Shown here: piece after piece, positions 1 to 11,876 of the stretch | Layout of the letters: each line of letters starts with the position of its first letter | How positions within the stretch are numbered: position 1 is the first letter of the stretch | DNA from: Saccharomonospora sp. CUA-673 | Lineage (GTDB): Bacteria; Actinomycetota; Actinomycetes; Mycobacteriales; Pseudonocardiaceae | Direction: 5' to 3' | Length of the DNA stretch: 64,000 bases | Assembly (NCBI RefSeq): GCF_001942305.1 | Contig: NZ_MKKE01000033.1 | Span: 1-64,000 of the forward strand | Program-made: the position numbers and the translations under genes | The notes under the pieces: generated by a model | Databases searched by the model: none | The model's input: only the letters and a program-made list of their open reading frames with translations | Told to the model about the DNA's origin: nothing

Positions 1-186
1 TTTTGTTTCGGGTTGCGCCCTGCCTGGAGCGTGATGGTTTCGGTTTCAGGTCGACGGGATGACACTCCGGGGACGGGTTTGTTGTGTGCGTGGGGGGGGT
101 GCGGTTTTGGCCTTGCTTCGCTTCGGCGTTGGCGGTATTTGTGGTGACGGTATTGGGGTTACTTTGCGTGGTTTTGTGTCATTCAT

Positions 187-1433
187 GTGGGTGAGTTAGT
201 GGGGTCATTTGTTCGGTATATGGGTGTTGTGAGGGATGTTGAGGGGATTGTTGAGTCGGCTCGGTCGGTGCTTGCTTTGCGGGCTCGGTCTGATGCTGCT
301 GAGGTGTCGTTTCTGGCCTCGGTGGATGATGGGTCGTCGTCTGATTCGTTGGAGCGGCGGTCGTGGCTGAGGCGTTGGCGCCGGAGCTTCGGTTGTCGCC
401 TCAGGGGGTTTTGGATCGGATTCACACCGCTTTGGCTCTGACTTATCGGATGCCTCGACTGTTGCAGTCGATGCGCGAGGGTCAGGTGGATCGGTATTGC
501 GCCGAGCGGGTGCTGAATGTGGTTGCGCCGATTTCTGATTCTGATGCTCTTGAGGTTGATCGGCTACTTGAGGAAAAGCTCTCGCGGTTGTCGATTACTG
601 CGTGGCAGCCTCGGAATATGGCTTGGCATGCTTCGCAGATCGTCAAGCAAGTCGATCCCGGGGCTGAGACTGCTGCGGCTCGCATGGCGCACGAGGGGCG
701 GAAGGTCGCGCTTGATCACGGTGTCTATGCCCAGTCGCGGTTGTCGGTCGATCTTCCTTCCGACGTTGCCTCGGCCGCCTACGCGCGGGTCGACGCCATG
801 GCGCGCAAGCTGCGGCTCTCCGACTCGTCACGCAACCTCGACCAGCTTCGCGTCGATGTCTTCGCAGACCTGTTGCTCGGCAACGATCCCGGTGTGACCG
901 TGCCGCAGTCGGCGGCGATGGTGTACCTGCACATGCCCATCGACACCGCCCTGTCGATGTCCGAGTCCGGCGCATCGATCGACGGAATCGGACCAATCCC
1001 GGCTGCCTACGCCCGAGAGATCATGACGAACCCCAAGTCGATCTGGCGCAAGGTGCTGTGCGACCCGGCCACCGGAAACCCCGTCGACCTCGGCCGCACC
1101 TCGTATCGTCCGAACTCGACGATCCGCAAGCTCGTCCAGGTGCGCGACCGGATGTGCGTCGTCCCCTGGTGCCGGCGTCCCGCCCGGCACTGCGACTTCG
1201 ACCACCAGCAGCAGTGGTCCAAGGACCGAGGCACGACCTCCACCGCCAACGCCGCACCGCGCTGCCGCCGGCACCACCGGCTCAAGAACGCCCCGGGCTG
1301 GCTCAACCACTACGACCCCACCCACGGCACGTCGTCGGTCACCACACCACTCGGCGTGACCTGCACCGACAAACGCGAAACCGTCCTGCCACCGCGATCG
1401 CCCCACCCCGACGACTCGCCGCCGCCGTTCTGA
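187..1433 (+). CDS. DUF222 / HNH endonuclease (13E12 family), frameshifted
   Basis: This matches the actinobacterial 13E12 repeat family: an N-terminal DUF222 helical domain followed by a C-terminal HNH nuclease domain. The HNH signature is visible near the C-terminus as CVVPWCRRPARHCDFDH, then N-A-A-P-R-C-R-R-HH. The N-terminus (GTG at 187, VESARSVLALRAR) lies in frame 1 and the rest in frame 3 (AEALAPELRLSPQGVLDRI). Restoring one G after the GAG at 352-354 gives SLEAAVVAEALAPELRL, a normal DUF222 junction. These genes are multicopy in actinobacteria and their role is not established. The first 500 nt use G/T-ending codons while the rest uses C-ending codons, which is odd within one gene. 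The break is either a sequencing error or a recent lesion. Confidence 0.8.
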
Positions 1434-1445
1434 ACGCTCGACGCC

Positions 1446-2743
<1,298 letters not shown>

Positions 2744-2825
2744 TCAGAGGCCCTCAATCGATTCAGTAAACGGGTTTCACTTTGGGTCTTCTCGGTGGCA
2801 ACCCCGTGTGCTTCACTCGGTCGAG

Positions 2826-2839
2826 TAGAACGAGTTCCA
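2826..2839. promoter_or_regulatory. KstR-type operator, cyp125 side
   Basis: TAGAACGAGTTCCA fits TNNAACNNGTTNNA completely. It ends 27 nt before the P450 ATG, where repressor binding would overlap the transcription start or -10 region. It is the second site in the fadA5/cyp125 divergent region. Confidence 0.75.
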
Positions 2840-2866
2840 TGACGGCTGTTCGCGGAGGTCCGGCGC

Positions 2867-4092
2867 ATGACGACGTCGCTGTTGCCCGAAGGTTTCGACT
2901 TCACCGATCCCGATCTGCTTGCGCGGCGACTGCCGCTCGACGAGCTGGCGTTGCTGCGGCGCACCGCGCCCGTGTGGTGGAACGACCAGCCGCACAACAT
3001 CGCCGGCTTCGGCGACGACGGCTTCTGGGTCGTGACCCGCCTCGAGGACGTGAAGGCGGTGTCCAAGGACAGCGAGCTCTTCTCGTCGTGGGAGAAGACC
3101 GCGATCGTGCGGTTCGACGAGAACATGGACGAGGACGGCCTCAACGCCAACCGCCTCGTGCTGCTGAACATGGACGCCCCGCAGCACACCAAGCTGCGTC
3201 GCATCGTGTCCAAGGGCTTCACGCCTCGGGCGATCAACAAGCTCGAGGAGGGCCTGCGCGAACGTGCCCACGCGATCGTCGCCGAGGCCAAGAAGAAGGG
3301 CACGGGCGACTTCGTCGAGGACGTGGCGTGCGAACTGCCCCTGCAGGCCATCGCCGACCTCATCGGCATCCCGCAGGAGGACCGGCTCAAGATCTTCGAC
3401 TGGTCCAACCAGATGGTCGGCTACGACGACCCCGAGTACGAGGTCGACCCGATGGCCGCGTCGGCCGAGCTCGTCAGCTACGCGTTCGCGATGGCCGAGG
3501 AACGCCGCCAGAACCCGACCGACGATATCGTCACGAAGCTGGTCCAGGCCGATGTGGACGGTGAGTCGCTGGCCTCGGACGAGTTCGGCTTCTTCGTCAT
3601 CCTCATGGCCGTCGCCGGGAACGAGACGACCCGCAATGCCATCACTCACGGGATGAAGGCGTTCCTCGACCACCCCGACCAGTGGGAGCTGTACAAGCGC
3701 GAAAGGCCCTCGACCGCTGCCGACGAGATCGTCCGCTGGTCGACGCCCGTCGTGGCGTTCCAACGGACGGCCACGGCCGACACCGAGCTCGGCGGCCAGC
3801 ACATCCGCAAGGGCGACCGGGTCGCGATGTTCTACAGCTCGGCCAACTTCGACGCCGACGTCTTCGACGAGCCCGAGACGTTCGACATCACCCGCGACCC
3901 CAACCCGCACGTCGGCTTCGGCGGCACCGGGGCGCACTACTGCATCGGCGCGAACCTGGCGCTGCTCGAGATCGACTGATCTTCAACGCCATCGCCGACG
4001 CCATGCCCAACATCCACGAGGTGTCCGAACCGGACCGGCTGCGCTCCGGGTGGCTCAACGGCATCAAGCACTACGAGGTCGCCTACGAGTAG
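2867..4092 (+). CDS. cyp125: Cytochrome P450 CYP125-type steroid 26/27-hydroxylase, frameshifted near the C-terminus
   Basis: P450 that oxidises the terminal methyl of the sterol side chain, opening the degradation started by this cluster. The start ATG at 2867 follows GGAGG. Visible features are the N-terminal GFDFTDP, the I-helix AVAGNETTRNA, ExxR in ADEIVRW, and the haem loop GFGGTGAHYCIGANLA with the cysteine ligand. The frame hits TGA at 3977-3979 directly after LLEID. Adding one C (GAC CTG ATC TTC) continues into LIFNAIADAMPNIHEV and ends SGWLNGIKHYEVAYE at 4092, the expected CYP125-type tail, about 408 residues. The stop is therefore almost certainly an indel artefact or a very recent mutation. 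Confidence 0.87.
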
Positions 4093-4121
4093 GCCTCACG
4101 CCACCGGGCGCGAACGACAAC

Positions 4122-4153
4122 GGCGGGCGCATCCTCCGAAGGGTGCGCCCGCC
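4122..4153. terminator. Bidirectional terminator between cyp125 and ltp3
   Basis: Perfect 10-bp arms GGCGGGCGCA (4122-4131) and TGCGCCCGCC (4144-4153) with a 12-nt loop, placed between two convergent genes. A short T-containing tail (CTTGTT) follows on the plus strand. Confidence 0.7.
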
Positions 4154-4177
4154 TTGTTCGTGTTGCGGGGGAGTGGG

Positions 4178-5401
<1,224 letters not shown>

Positions 5402-5404
5402 TGC

Positions 5405-6457
5405 TCAGCCCCTCTCCAGGACGGTGACCAGGTTCTGTTGCAGAGCGGGTCCGCTCGTGGCGTGCGCCAGCGTGCGGCCGGCGTCGCCGTCGAGGATGCG
5501 CTGGGCCGCCTCGCCGATGCGGGCGAGTCCGGCCGCGAACATCGGGTTGCCGGTGAGCGTCCCGCCGGACGGGTTGATCCGCACGTCCTCACCGAGGCCG
5601 AGCTCGGTGCGCACGATCAGCTCCTGGTGGGTGAACGGGGTGTGCAGCTCGGCGACCTCGACGCCGTCGGTGCCGACGACCTGCCCGGCGATGCGGGTGG
5701 ACGGCGAGGCGGTCAGGTCGCGCGCGCCGAGCGCCGGGGTGTCGACCCGGTGGTCGATGCCGGTGATCAGGGCGGGCCGCTCGGTCAGGTCCCGTGCGCG
5801 CTCCGCGGAGGCCAGGACGACGACGGACGCACCGTCGGTGACCGGGGCGATGTCGTGGGCGCGCAGCGGATCGGCGACCGGTTCGGCCGCGAGCAGGGTC
5901 GCCACGTCGGTCTCGCCGCCGAGCTGCGCGCGCGGGTTGGCGGCGCCGTCCCGCCTGCTGCGGGCGGCGATCTCGGCCAGGTCCTTCTCGGTCCACAGCC
6001 CGGCGTCGAGGCCCATCCGTGCCTGCAACGCGGCGATGCTCACCGAGTCCGGCCACAGTGGAGCGACCGTGTACGGGTCCAACTGCATCGACAGCACCTT
6101 GCGCAGCTCGCCCGCCGAGGACTTGCCGAAGCCGTAGACGAGCGCGGTGTCGACCTCGCCCATCCGGATCTTGAGCCACGCCTCGTACAGCGCCCAGGCG
6201 GCGTCCATCTCGACATGGGACTCGTGGATCGGCGGGAACGCGCCGATCGCGTCGACCGCGGAGATGAACGAGAACGCCCGCCCCGCCAGGTAGTCCGACG
6301 AACCCGAGCACCAGAACCCGATTTCCTTCTTGGACAGTCCGGTTCTGGTGTAGACCTCGTCGAAGATCGGCACGAGCATCTCGACACCGTTGGTGGTGCC
6401 GTGGGTCCGCCGCACGTTCGGTGCCTGGGCGAACGCGACCACCGCGACATCCGTCAT
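5405..6457 (-). CDS. ltp4: Thiolase-like lipid-transfer protein Ltp4
   Basis: A second thiolase-like subunit of about 350 residues, beginning MTDVAVVAFAQAPNVRRTHG and containing GFWCSGSSDYLAGRAFSF, VYGFGKSSAGELRKVL and INPSGGTLTGNPM. It corresponds to Ltp4 (Rv3522), which lies beside ltp3 in Mycobacterium. The start ATG at 6457 follows GGGAGG and lies 11 nt after the OB-fold gene. The order OB-fold, ltp4, ltp3 on one strand suggests a complex in which an OB-fold/zinc-ribbon partner supports thiolase-like subunits, by analogy with the Ltp2-ChsH2 pair. The complex is an inference. Confidence 0.83.
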   Translation of the reverse strand: MTDVAVVAFAQAPNVRRTHGTTNGVEMLVPIFDEVYTRTGLSKKEIGFWCSGSSDYLAGRAFSFISAVDAIGAFPPIHESHVEMDAAWALYEAWLKIRMGEVDTALVYGFGKSSAGELRKVLSMQLDPYTVAPLWPDSVSIAALQARMGLDAGLWTEKDLAEIAARSRRDGAANPRAQLGGETDVATLLAAEPVADPLRAHDIAPVTDGASVVVLASAERARDLTERPALITGIDHRVDTPALGARDLTASPSTRIAGQVVGTDGVEVAELHTPFTHQELIVRTELGLGEDVRINPSGGTLTGNPMFAAGLARIGEAAQRILDGDAGRTLAHATSGPALQQNLVTVLERG

Positions 6458-6468
6458 GGCTGGCCTCC

Positions 6469-7521
6469 CTACAGGTGGTGGGCGTACGAGTCGTACGGTG
6501 CGTCGGGCTCGCCGGTGGGCGCGAAGTGCGCGATGTTCTCGAGGGTCGTCGACCACTCCTCGCGCGGCTTCCACTCCGCCCGCACCCGCATGCCCATGCG
6601 CACCTCGGAGGCCTCGCAACCGAGGACGAGGTGCAGGAAGGCGATGTCCGCGCCGTCGAGCAGGACGTAGGCGGCCACGTACGGCGGCGTGATGGTCTGA
6701 CCGAGGAACGGGACGTTGACGATGCAGAACGTCGTCACGGTGCCCGTGTCCGGCAGGTCGACCTCGTCGGTGGTCGGCACCCCGCACGTCGGGCACGAGC
6801 CGCGCGGCGGGATGTAGACCTTCGTGCAGGCCGGGCAGCGCCGGCCGAGCAGGCGCCCCTCGGCGAGTGCGCGTAGGTACCGGCTCTCCTCGATCGACGC
6901 CGTGTGTTCGTAGTTCAGATGCACCGGGGTGACGATCGTGGTGACGTCCCCGTCCCCGTCCCCGTCCCCGTCGGTGCCGCCCGTGCCGTCGCTCGCGCGT
7001 TTCCCGGCCGGTGGCGGCGCCTCGGTGGGCGGGTCGTCGGCGGGCGGGTGCTCGACGGCCACGAAGTAGGCGAGGTCGCGGATGTGCCCCACCGGCTCGG
7101 CGGCCCAGCGCGCCCGGACGCGGAGTCCGGTGTGCATGGATGTCGGATCGCCGCCGGTGTCGACGACGTGCAGCAGGGCGGTGTCGGCCCCGTCGAGGCG
7201 GATCAGTGCCCAGGCGCACGGTCGTTGCACCGGTTGGCCCGCCAGCGGTGCCGGCAGCCACGACCACGACACGACTGTGCCTTCCTCGCCGACGTCGACG
7301 AACTCGGTCAGCGGCGCGGCCGTGTCCGGGTCGTACTCCACAGGGGGGACGTGCACACGCCCGTCGGAGCCGCGCACGCCGACGATGCGGCGCCGCGCGA
7401 GCTCGGTCATGAACCGGCCCAGGACGGGCCCGACCGATCGGGTGTAGTCGAAGCCCACGTCGAGCGGGGCCGACAGCGGGATCTCGGGCGACTCAGGCGT
7501 CTCGGATTCGACAGCAGTCAC
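6469..7521 (-). CDS. Tandem OB-fold/zinc-ribbon (DUF35) partner protein, Rv3521-like
   Basis: A 350-residue protein with two DUF35-like OB-fold halves separated by a low-complexity linker. The first half (residues 1-165) has lost clear zinc cysteines. The second half has a rubredoxin-like zinc ribbon, CPACTKVYIPPRGSCPTC, followed by an OB fold with PPYVAAYVLLDGAD. The linker contains GTGGTDGDGDGDGD, encoded by repeated CCCCGT hexamers near 6946-6976. Such proteins are acyl-CoA-binding partners of thiolase-like or MaoC-like enzymes in steroid degradation, which fits the adjacent ltp4-ltp3. The GTG at 7521 lacks a good ribosome site and begins only ten bases from a KstR-type site, so translation may be leaderless. 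Function is inferred. Confidence 0.75.
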   Translation of the reverse strand: MTAVESETPESPEIPLSAPLDVGFDYTRSVGPVLGRFMTELARRRIVGVRGSDGRVHVPPVEYDPDTAAPLTEFVDVGEEGTVVSWSWLPAPLAGQPVQRPCAWALIRLDGADTALLHVVDTGGDPTSMHTGLRVRARWAAEPVGHIRDLAYFVAVEHPPADDPPTEAPPPAGKRASDGTGGTDGDGDGDGDVTTIVTPVHLNYEHTASIEESRYLRALAEGRLLGRRCPACTKVYIPPRGSCPTCGVPTTDEVDLPDTGTVTTFCIVNVPFLGQTITPPYVAAYVLLDGADIAFLHLVLGCEASEVRMGMRVRAEWKPREEWSTTLENIAHFAPTGEPDAPYDSYAHHL

Positions 7522-7530
7522 AGCCAGAAG

Positions 7531-7544
7531 TGAAACACGTTCTC
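7531..7544. promoter_or_regulatory. KstR-type operator upstream of the OB-fold/ltp operon
   Basis: TGAAACACGTTCTC has the AAC-NN-GTT core with one mismatch to the TNNAACNNGTTNNA flanks. It lies ten bases upstream of the GTG at 7521. Confidence 0.6.
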
Positions 7545-7596
7545 TATTTGCTCGGCAAGCGGCATCGCCTTATGTGTGCGTAGGGTTGCCCGAAAG

Positions 7597-7610
7597 TGGA
7601 ACGAGTTCTA
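7597..7610. promoter_or_regulatory. KstR-type operator upstream of the FadD gene
   Basis: TGGAACGAGTTCTA is a full match to TNNAACNNGTTNNA. It ends ten bases before the ATG at 7621, again compatible with a leaderless transcript whose promoter it would cover. Confidence 0.72.
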
Positions 7611-7620
7611 GATTTGCGGT

Positions 7621-9234
7621 ATGACGTCGACGAGCGCCGAGCGATCCGGGACCGACCCTGCAACCGAGACGACCGGGCTGTGGAACATCGCGGCCGAGCG
7701 TCCCGAACTGGTGGCCGCCGTCGATCCCGACGGCGCCGAGATCACCTACGGAGACCTCGCGGCCAAGGCCAACACCTACGCACGGGGCCTGCAGGCGCTC
7801 GGGCTGGAGACCGGCGACGCGATCGTCGTGCTTCAGCCCAACGGCGTCGAACTCGTCGCGGCGTACTTCGCGGCCATCCAATCCGGGCTCTACGTCGTCA
7901 TGGCCAACTGGCACCTGACCGGACCCGAGGTCGCCTACCTGTTGACCGACTCCGAGGCCAAGGCGTTCCTCGCCCACGAGCGGTTCGCCGAGACCGCGAT
8001 CGCCGCCGCCGACGAGGCGGGTGTCGACGCCGGCGGACGGTTCGCCGTCGGTGCGGTCGAGGGCTTCCGTCGGATCGAGGAGCTCGGCGCGGGGGAGGGT
8101 GACGGGCGGCCCGAGCGGCGCACCGCCGGATCCCCGATGCTCTACACGTCGGGCACGACGGGCCGGCCGAAGGGTGTACGCAGGCCGCTGACCGGCGCGG
8201 ACCCGGACGAGGTGCCGCTCGCCTCCAGCGGGTTCTTCGCGCTGTTCGGCATCACGCCGTTCGACGGGCATGTGCATCTGTGCGGCTCGCCGCTGTACCA
8301 CACGGCGGTGCTGAACTTCGTCGCGATCTCCATCCAGCTCGGGCATCCCGCGGTGCTCATGGACCGTTGGGACCCGGAGGAGATGCTGCGCCTCATCGAG
8401 CGGCACCGCGTGACGCACAGCCACATGGTGCCCACCCAATTCCGCCGGTTGCTGGCGCTGCCGGACGAGACCCGGCTGCGGTACGACGTCTCGTCGCTGC
8501 GCGTGATGATCCACGGCGCCGCGCCGTGTCCGGACGAGATCAAACGGCGCATGCTCGACTGGTGGGGTCCGGTGGTCACCGAGTACTACGCCGCGACCGA
8601 GGGCGGCGGCACCGTGATCAGCGGCGAGGAGTGGCTCCGCAAGCCCGGATCGGTGGGCAGGCCGTGGCCGAACTCGACCGTGCGGATCCTCGACGACGAC
8701 GGCAACGAACTGCCCGCCGGCGAGGTCGGTGCCGTGTACATGCAGATGGGCGGGTCGCGGTTCGAGTACCACAAGGACCGCGAGAAGACCGAACGCGCGC
8801 GCGTGGGGGAGCTGTTCACCCTCGGCGACGTCGGGCATCTCGACGAGGACGGCTACCTGTACCTGCACGACCGCAAGAGCGACGTGATCATCTCGGGCGG
8901 GGTGAACATCTACCCGGCCGAGATCGAGGGCGAGCTCGCCGTGCACCCGAAGGTCGCCGACGTCGCGGTGTTCGGCGTGCCGCACGACGACTGGGGCGAG
9001 GAGATCAAGGCGGTCGTGCAGCCGGCCGAGGGCGTCGAGCCGTCCGAGGCGCTGACCGAGGAGCTGTTGGACTACGCCCGCGGTCGGCTGGCGAAGTTCA
9101 AACTGCCCCGCAGCGTCGACTATCGCGACACCCTCCCGCGCGACCCCAACGGCAAGCTCTACAAGCGCCGCTTCGCGACCCCTACTGGGAAGGCCGCGAC
9201 CGCGCCATCTGAGAAGCTCCCAGGGGCCCCATAG
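7621..9234 (+). CDS. Acyl-CoA synthetase (FadD family)
   Basis: An ANL-superfamily ligase of 537 residues that would activate a carboxylic acid to its CoA thioester through an acyl-adenylate. The ATP-binding loop is YTSGTTGRPKGV, the mid-domain motif is YYAATEGGG, and the hinge region reads GDVGHLDEDGYLYLHDRKSD before IISGGVNIYPAEIE. The C-terminal lysine is in PRDPNGKLYKR. It is divergent from the OB-fold/ltp operon and shares its KstR-type control, so a steroid side-chain acid or ring fragment is a reasonable substrate. I cannot assign a FadD number. The last residues (EKLPGAP and stop) are encoded by one arm of an intergenic inverted repeat, so the original C-terminus may have been altered. 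Confidence 0.85.
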   Translation: MTSTSAERSGTDPATETTGLWNIAAERPELVAAVDPDGAEITYGDLAAKANTYARGLQALGLETGDAIVVLQPNGVELVAAYFAAIQSGLYVVMANWHLTGPEVAYLLTDSEAKAFLAHERFAETAIAAADEAGVDAGGRFAVGAVEGFRRIEELGAGEGDGRPERRTAGSPMLYTSGTTGRPKGVRRPLTGADPDEVPLASSGFFALFGITPFDGHVHLCGSPLYHTAVLNFVAISIQLGHPAVLMDRWDPEEMLRLIERHRVTHSHMVPTQFRRLLALPDETRLRYDVSSLRVMIHGAAPCPDEIKRRMLDWWGPVVTEYYAATEGGGTVISGEEWLRKPGSVGRPWPNSTVRILDDDGNELPAGEVGAVYMQMGGSRFEYHKDREKTERARVGELFTLGDVGHLDEDGYLYLHDRKSDVIISGGVNIYPAEIEGELAVHPKVADVAVFGVPHDDWGEEIKAVVQPAEGVEPSEALTEELLDYARGRLAKFKLPRSVDYRDTLPRDPNGKLYKRRFATPTGKAATAPSEKLPGAP

Positions 9235-9320
9235 TCGCGCCCACCCGTCGCCCGACCGCCACCCCCCGACGACGCGCTGACGCGCGGCAGAATTTGATGG
9301 CGACTATGCCCCTGGGAGCT
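9215..9320. repeat. Intergenic inverted repeat, family copy 1 (possible terminator)
   Basis: The left arm (9215-9238) starts AGCTCCCAGGGGCCCC and continues ATAGTCGC. The right arm (9300-9320) is its reverse complement apart from three missing bases. It lies between convergent fadD and echA19 genes and its left arm contains the fadD stop codon. A related repeat lies at 13001-13071. Confidence 0.75.
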
Positions 9321-9321
9321 C

Positions 9322-10110
9322 TTACCGGCCGCGGAAGTTCGGGGTGCGCTTCTCCGCGAAGGCGCGGGGGCCCTCCTTGGCGTCCTCGCTGGCGAACACG
9401 CCCACCCCGTACTGGGACTCGAGCTTGAACGCCTCCTCCTCGTGCATGCCCTCCGTGTCGCGCATCGTGCGCAGAATGGCCTGCACGGCGAGCGGCCCGT
9501 TGGCTGCGATCGCGTCGGCGACCTCGAGCGCCTGCTCCAGCGCCGTGCCGTCCGGGACGACGCGGCCGACGAGACCGATGTCGCGGGCCTCGGCGGCCGT
9601 GATGTGCTTGCCGGTCAACAGAATCTCGGCGGCGACCGTGTAGGGGATCTGCCGCGGCAGGCGCACCGCCGACCCGCCGAGCGGGAACAGACCCCACCGC
9701 GCCTCCGACACGCCGAACTTCGCGCTCTCGCCGGCGATGCGGATGTCGGTGGCCTGCAGGATCTCGGTGCCGCCCGCGATGGCCGGCCCCTCGACGGCCG
9801 CGATGAGCGGTTTCGTCAGCCTGCGGCCCTTGAGCAGTCCGTCCATGCGGCTCGGGTCGAACGTGCCCTGTTCGAACGCGTCGGACGGACGGTTGCTGCG
9901 CATCGCCTTGAGATCCGCGCCCGCGCAGAACGTCCCGCCCGCGCCGGTCAGGACGCAGCTGCGGATCTCGGTGTCGGAGTCCACCCGGTCCCACGCCTCG
10001 GACATGATCGCCAACATGTCGGCCGTGAGCGCGTTGCGCGCCTCCGGACGGTTGAGCGTCACCACGAGCGTGTGCCCGCGTTGTTCCACCAGAGCGTGCG
10101 CCTCGGTCAT
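9322..10110 (-). CDS. echA19: Enoyl-CoA hydratase EchA19
   Basis: Crotonase-family hydratase of 262 residues that hydrates the enoyl-CoA formed during sterol side-chain beta-oxidation. The oxyanion-hole segments are visible as CAGADLKAM and [17 protein letters not shown], the latter in the usual GG position, and the catalytic region is [14 protein letters not shown]. The C-terminus [12 protein letters not shown] is typical of the group. It is divergent from fadD19, the same arrangement as Rv3516/Rv3515c in M. tuberculosis, and the shared 103-bp region holds a KstR-type site. The start ATG at 10110 follows GGAAGCGAGGC. Confidence 0.85.
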   Translation of the reverse strand: MTEAHALVEQRGHTLVVTLNRPEARNALTADMLAIMSEAWDRVDSDTEIRSCVLTGAGGTFCAGADLKAMRSNRPSDAFEQGTFDPSRMDGLLKGRRLTKPLIAAVEGPAIAGGTEILQATDIRIAGESAKFGVSEARWGLFPLGGSAVRLPRQIPYTVAAEILLTGKHITAAEARDIGLVGRVVPDGTALEQALEVADAIAANGPLAVQAILRTMRDTEGMHEEEAFKLESQYGVGVFASEDAKEGPRAFAEKRTPNFRGR

Positions 10111-10188
10111 GTCGCCTCGCTTCCGCTTCGAGGATGCTGCCGGATGTCGGGGGTTTGTCGGGGTTTGTCAGAGGTTATTGCCCAGAAC

Positions 10189-10202
10189 GATAACATGTTC
10201 TA
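10189..10202. promoter_or_regulatory. KstR-type operator between echA19 and fadD19
   Basis: GATAACATGTTCTA has the AACATGTT core and a correct right flank. It ends 11 bases before the fadD19 GTG and would control both divergent genes. Confidence 0.65.
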
Positions 10203-10213
10203 CTTTGGTCGTC

Positions 10214-11830
10214 GTGGCCTTCAATATCGCAGACCTGCTGGAGCACGCCGTCGACGTCGCGGGCGATCGCACCGCGGTCATCTGTGGCGATCGGAGCCTG
10301 ACCTACACCGAACTGGACGAGCGGGCCAACCGGCTCGCGCACCACCTGGCGTCCCTCGGAGTCGGCACGGGTGATCACATCGGCGTGTACTCCCGAAACT
10401 CACTGGAAATGATCGAGGCGATGTTCGCGGCGTACAAGCTGCGGGCGATCGCGATCAACGTCAACTACCGCTACGTGGAGGCGGAGTTGACCTACCTGCT
10501 CGACAACGGCGACGTTGTCGCGCTGGTCCACGAGCGGCAGTACTCCGACAAGGTCGTCGCCGTTCGGGACGGATTGCCGAAACTGAAACATGTTTTCGTG
10601 GTCGAGGACGGGTCGGACAACGATGTCCCACCCGGTTCGACGGCCTACGAGGACGCCATGGCGTCCGGCAGTCCCGACCGGGACTTCCCGGCCCGCAGCG
10701 GCGAGGATCTCTACATCCTCTACACCGGCGGCACGACGGGATATCCGAAGGGCGTCATGTGGCGCCACGAGGACGTCTTCCGTGCCCTCGGCGGCGGAAT
10801 CGACTTCCTCAGCGGCGAGTACGTCCCCGACGAGTGGACGCTCGCCGAGCAGGGTCGGGACGGGGCCATGGTGCGCCTGCCGGCCGCGCCGCTGATCCAC
10901 GGCGCCGCGCAATGGGCGGCGTTCGGAGCCCTCTTCGCGTGCGGCACGGTCGTGTTCGTCCCGCAGTTCGACGCCGACGACATCTGGCGCGCGATCGAAC
11001 AGCACCGCGTCAACGTCGTCACCATCGTCGGCGACGCGATGGCGCGGCCGTTGCTCGACGCCTACCGCCGCGGCACGTACGACGCCTCCTCGATCGTCGC
11101 CGTGTCCAGCCATGCGGCGTTGTTCTCCCAGTCGGTCAAACAGGAGTACCTGGCCGAGTTCCCGAACCTCGTGCTGACCGACGCGATCGGCTCGTCGGAG
11201 AGCGGATTCACCGGCATCGGCATGATGGCGCGCGACGCCGACCACTCGGCCGGGCCGCGGGTGAACTTCGGCAAGGACGCGGTGCTGCTCGACGACGACG
11301 GCAACGTCGTACCGGCCGAGCCGGGCGCGGTGGGGCGGATCGGCCGGCGCGGGCACGTTCCGCTCGGTTACTACAAGGACAAGGCCAAGAGCGAGACGAT
11401 CTTCGTGGAGGTCGACGGCGCGCGGTACGTCGTGCCCGGCGACTACGCCCGCTACGAGGCCGACGGTACTGTCACCCTGCTCGGCCGGGGTTCGCAGTGC
11501 GTCAACACCGGCGGCGAGAAGGTGTTCCCCGAGGAGGTCGAGGGTGCGCTCAAATCGCATCCGGACGTCTTCGACGCCCTCGTCATCGGCGTTCCCGACG
11601 AGCGGATGGGCCAGCGGGTCGGCGCCGTCGTCGAACCGCGGCCGGGTGCGACGCTCGACCTGGACGCCGTGGAGGCCCACGTCCGCGGTCAGCTTGCGGG
11701 CTACAAGGTGCCCCGCAGCGTGTGGATCGTCGACCAGGTCGAACGGCTCCCCAGCGGCAAACCGGACTACCCGTGGGCCCAACGCCACGCCACCGCGTCC
11801 GATCCGGACACCGAGCGGGTCACCGCGTGA
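10214..11830 (+). CDS. fadD19: Steroid-CoA ligase FadD19
   Basis: ANL-superfamily CoA ligase of 538 residues. FadD19 activates C24-branched or C27 sterol side-chain acids to CoA thioesters before beta-oxidation. Motifs are YTGGTTGYPKGVMWRHED (ATP loop), IGSSESGFTG, GDYARYEADGTVTLLGRG and the terminal PSGKPDYPWA with the catalytic lysine. These segments and the N-terminus (FNIADLLEHAVDVAGDRTAV) agree with Rv3515c. The GTG at 10214 is the only sensible start. The KstR-type site lies just upstream without an obvious ribosome site, so a leaderless transcript is likely. The downstream NMO-family gene follows after 46 nt and may be co-transcribed. Confidence 0.87.
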   Translation: MAFNIADLLEHAVDVAGDRTAVICGDRSLTYTELDERANRLAHHLASLGVGTGDHIGVYSRNSLEMIEAMFAAYKLRAIAINVNYRYVEAELTYLLDNGDVVALVHERQYSDKVVAVRDGLPKLKHVFVVEDGSDNDVPPGSTAYEDAMASGSPDRDFPARSGEDLYILYTGGTTGYPKGVMWRHEDVFRALGGGIDFLSGEYVPDEWTLAEQGRDGAMVRLPAAPLIHGAAQWAAFGALFACGTVVFVPQFDADDIWRAIEQHRVNVVTIVGDAMARPLLDAYRRGTYDASSIVAVSSHAALFSQSVKQEYLAEFPNLVLTDAIGSSESGFTGIGMMARDADHSAGPRVNFGKDAVLLDDDGNVVPAEPGAVGRIGRRGHVPLGYYKDKAKSETIFVEVDGARYVVPGDYARYEADGTVTLLGRGSQCVNTGGEKVFPEEVEGALKSHPDVFDALVIGVPDERMGQRVGAVVEPRPGATLDLDAVEAHVRGQLAGYKVPRSVWIVDQVERLPSGKPDYPWAQRHATASDPDTERVTA

Positions 11831-11876
11831 GCGGTCGAGTCCACCCGAGTACGCGAGCTCCACGAGGAGGAACGTG

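Noticed and set aside
10584..10597. KstR-like palindrome TGAAACATGTTTTC
   Set aside because: It lies inside the fadD19 coding region, far from any start codon, and is probably chance.
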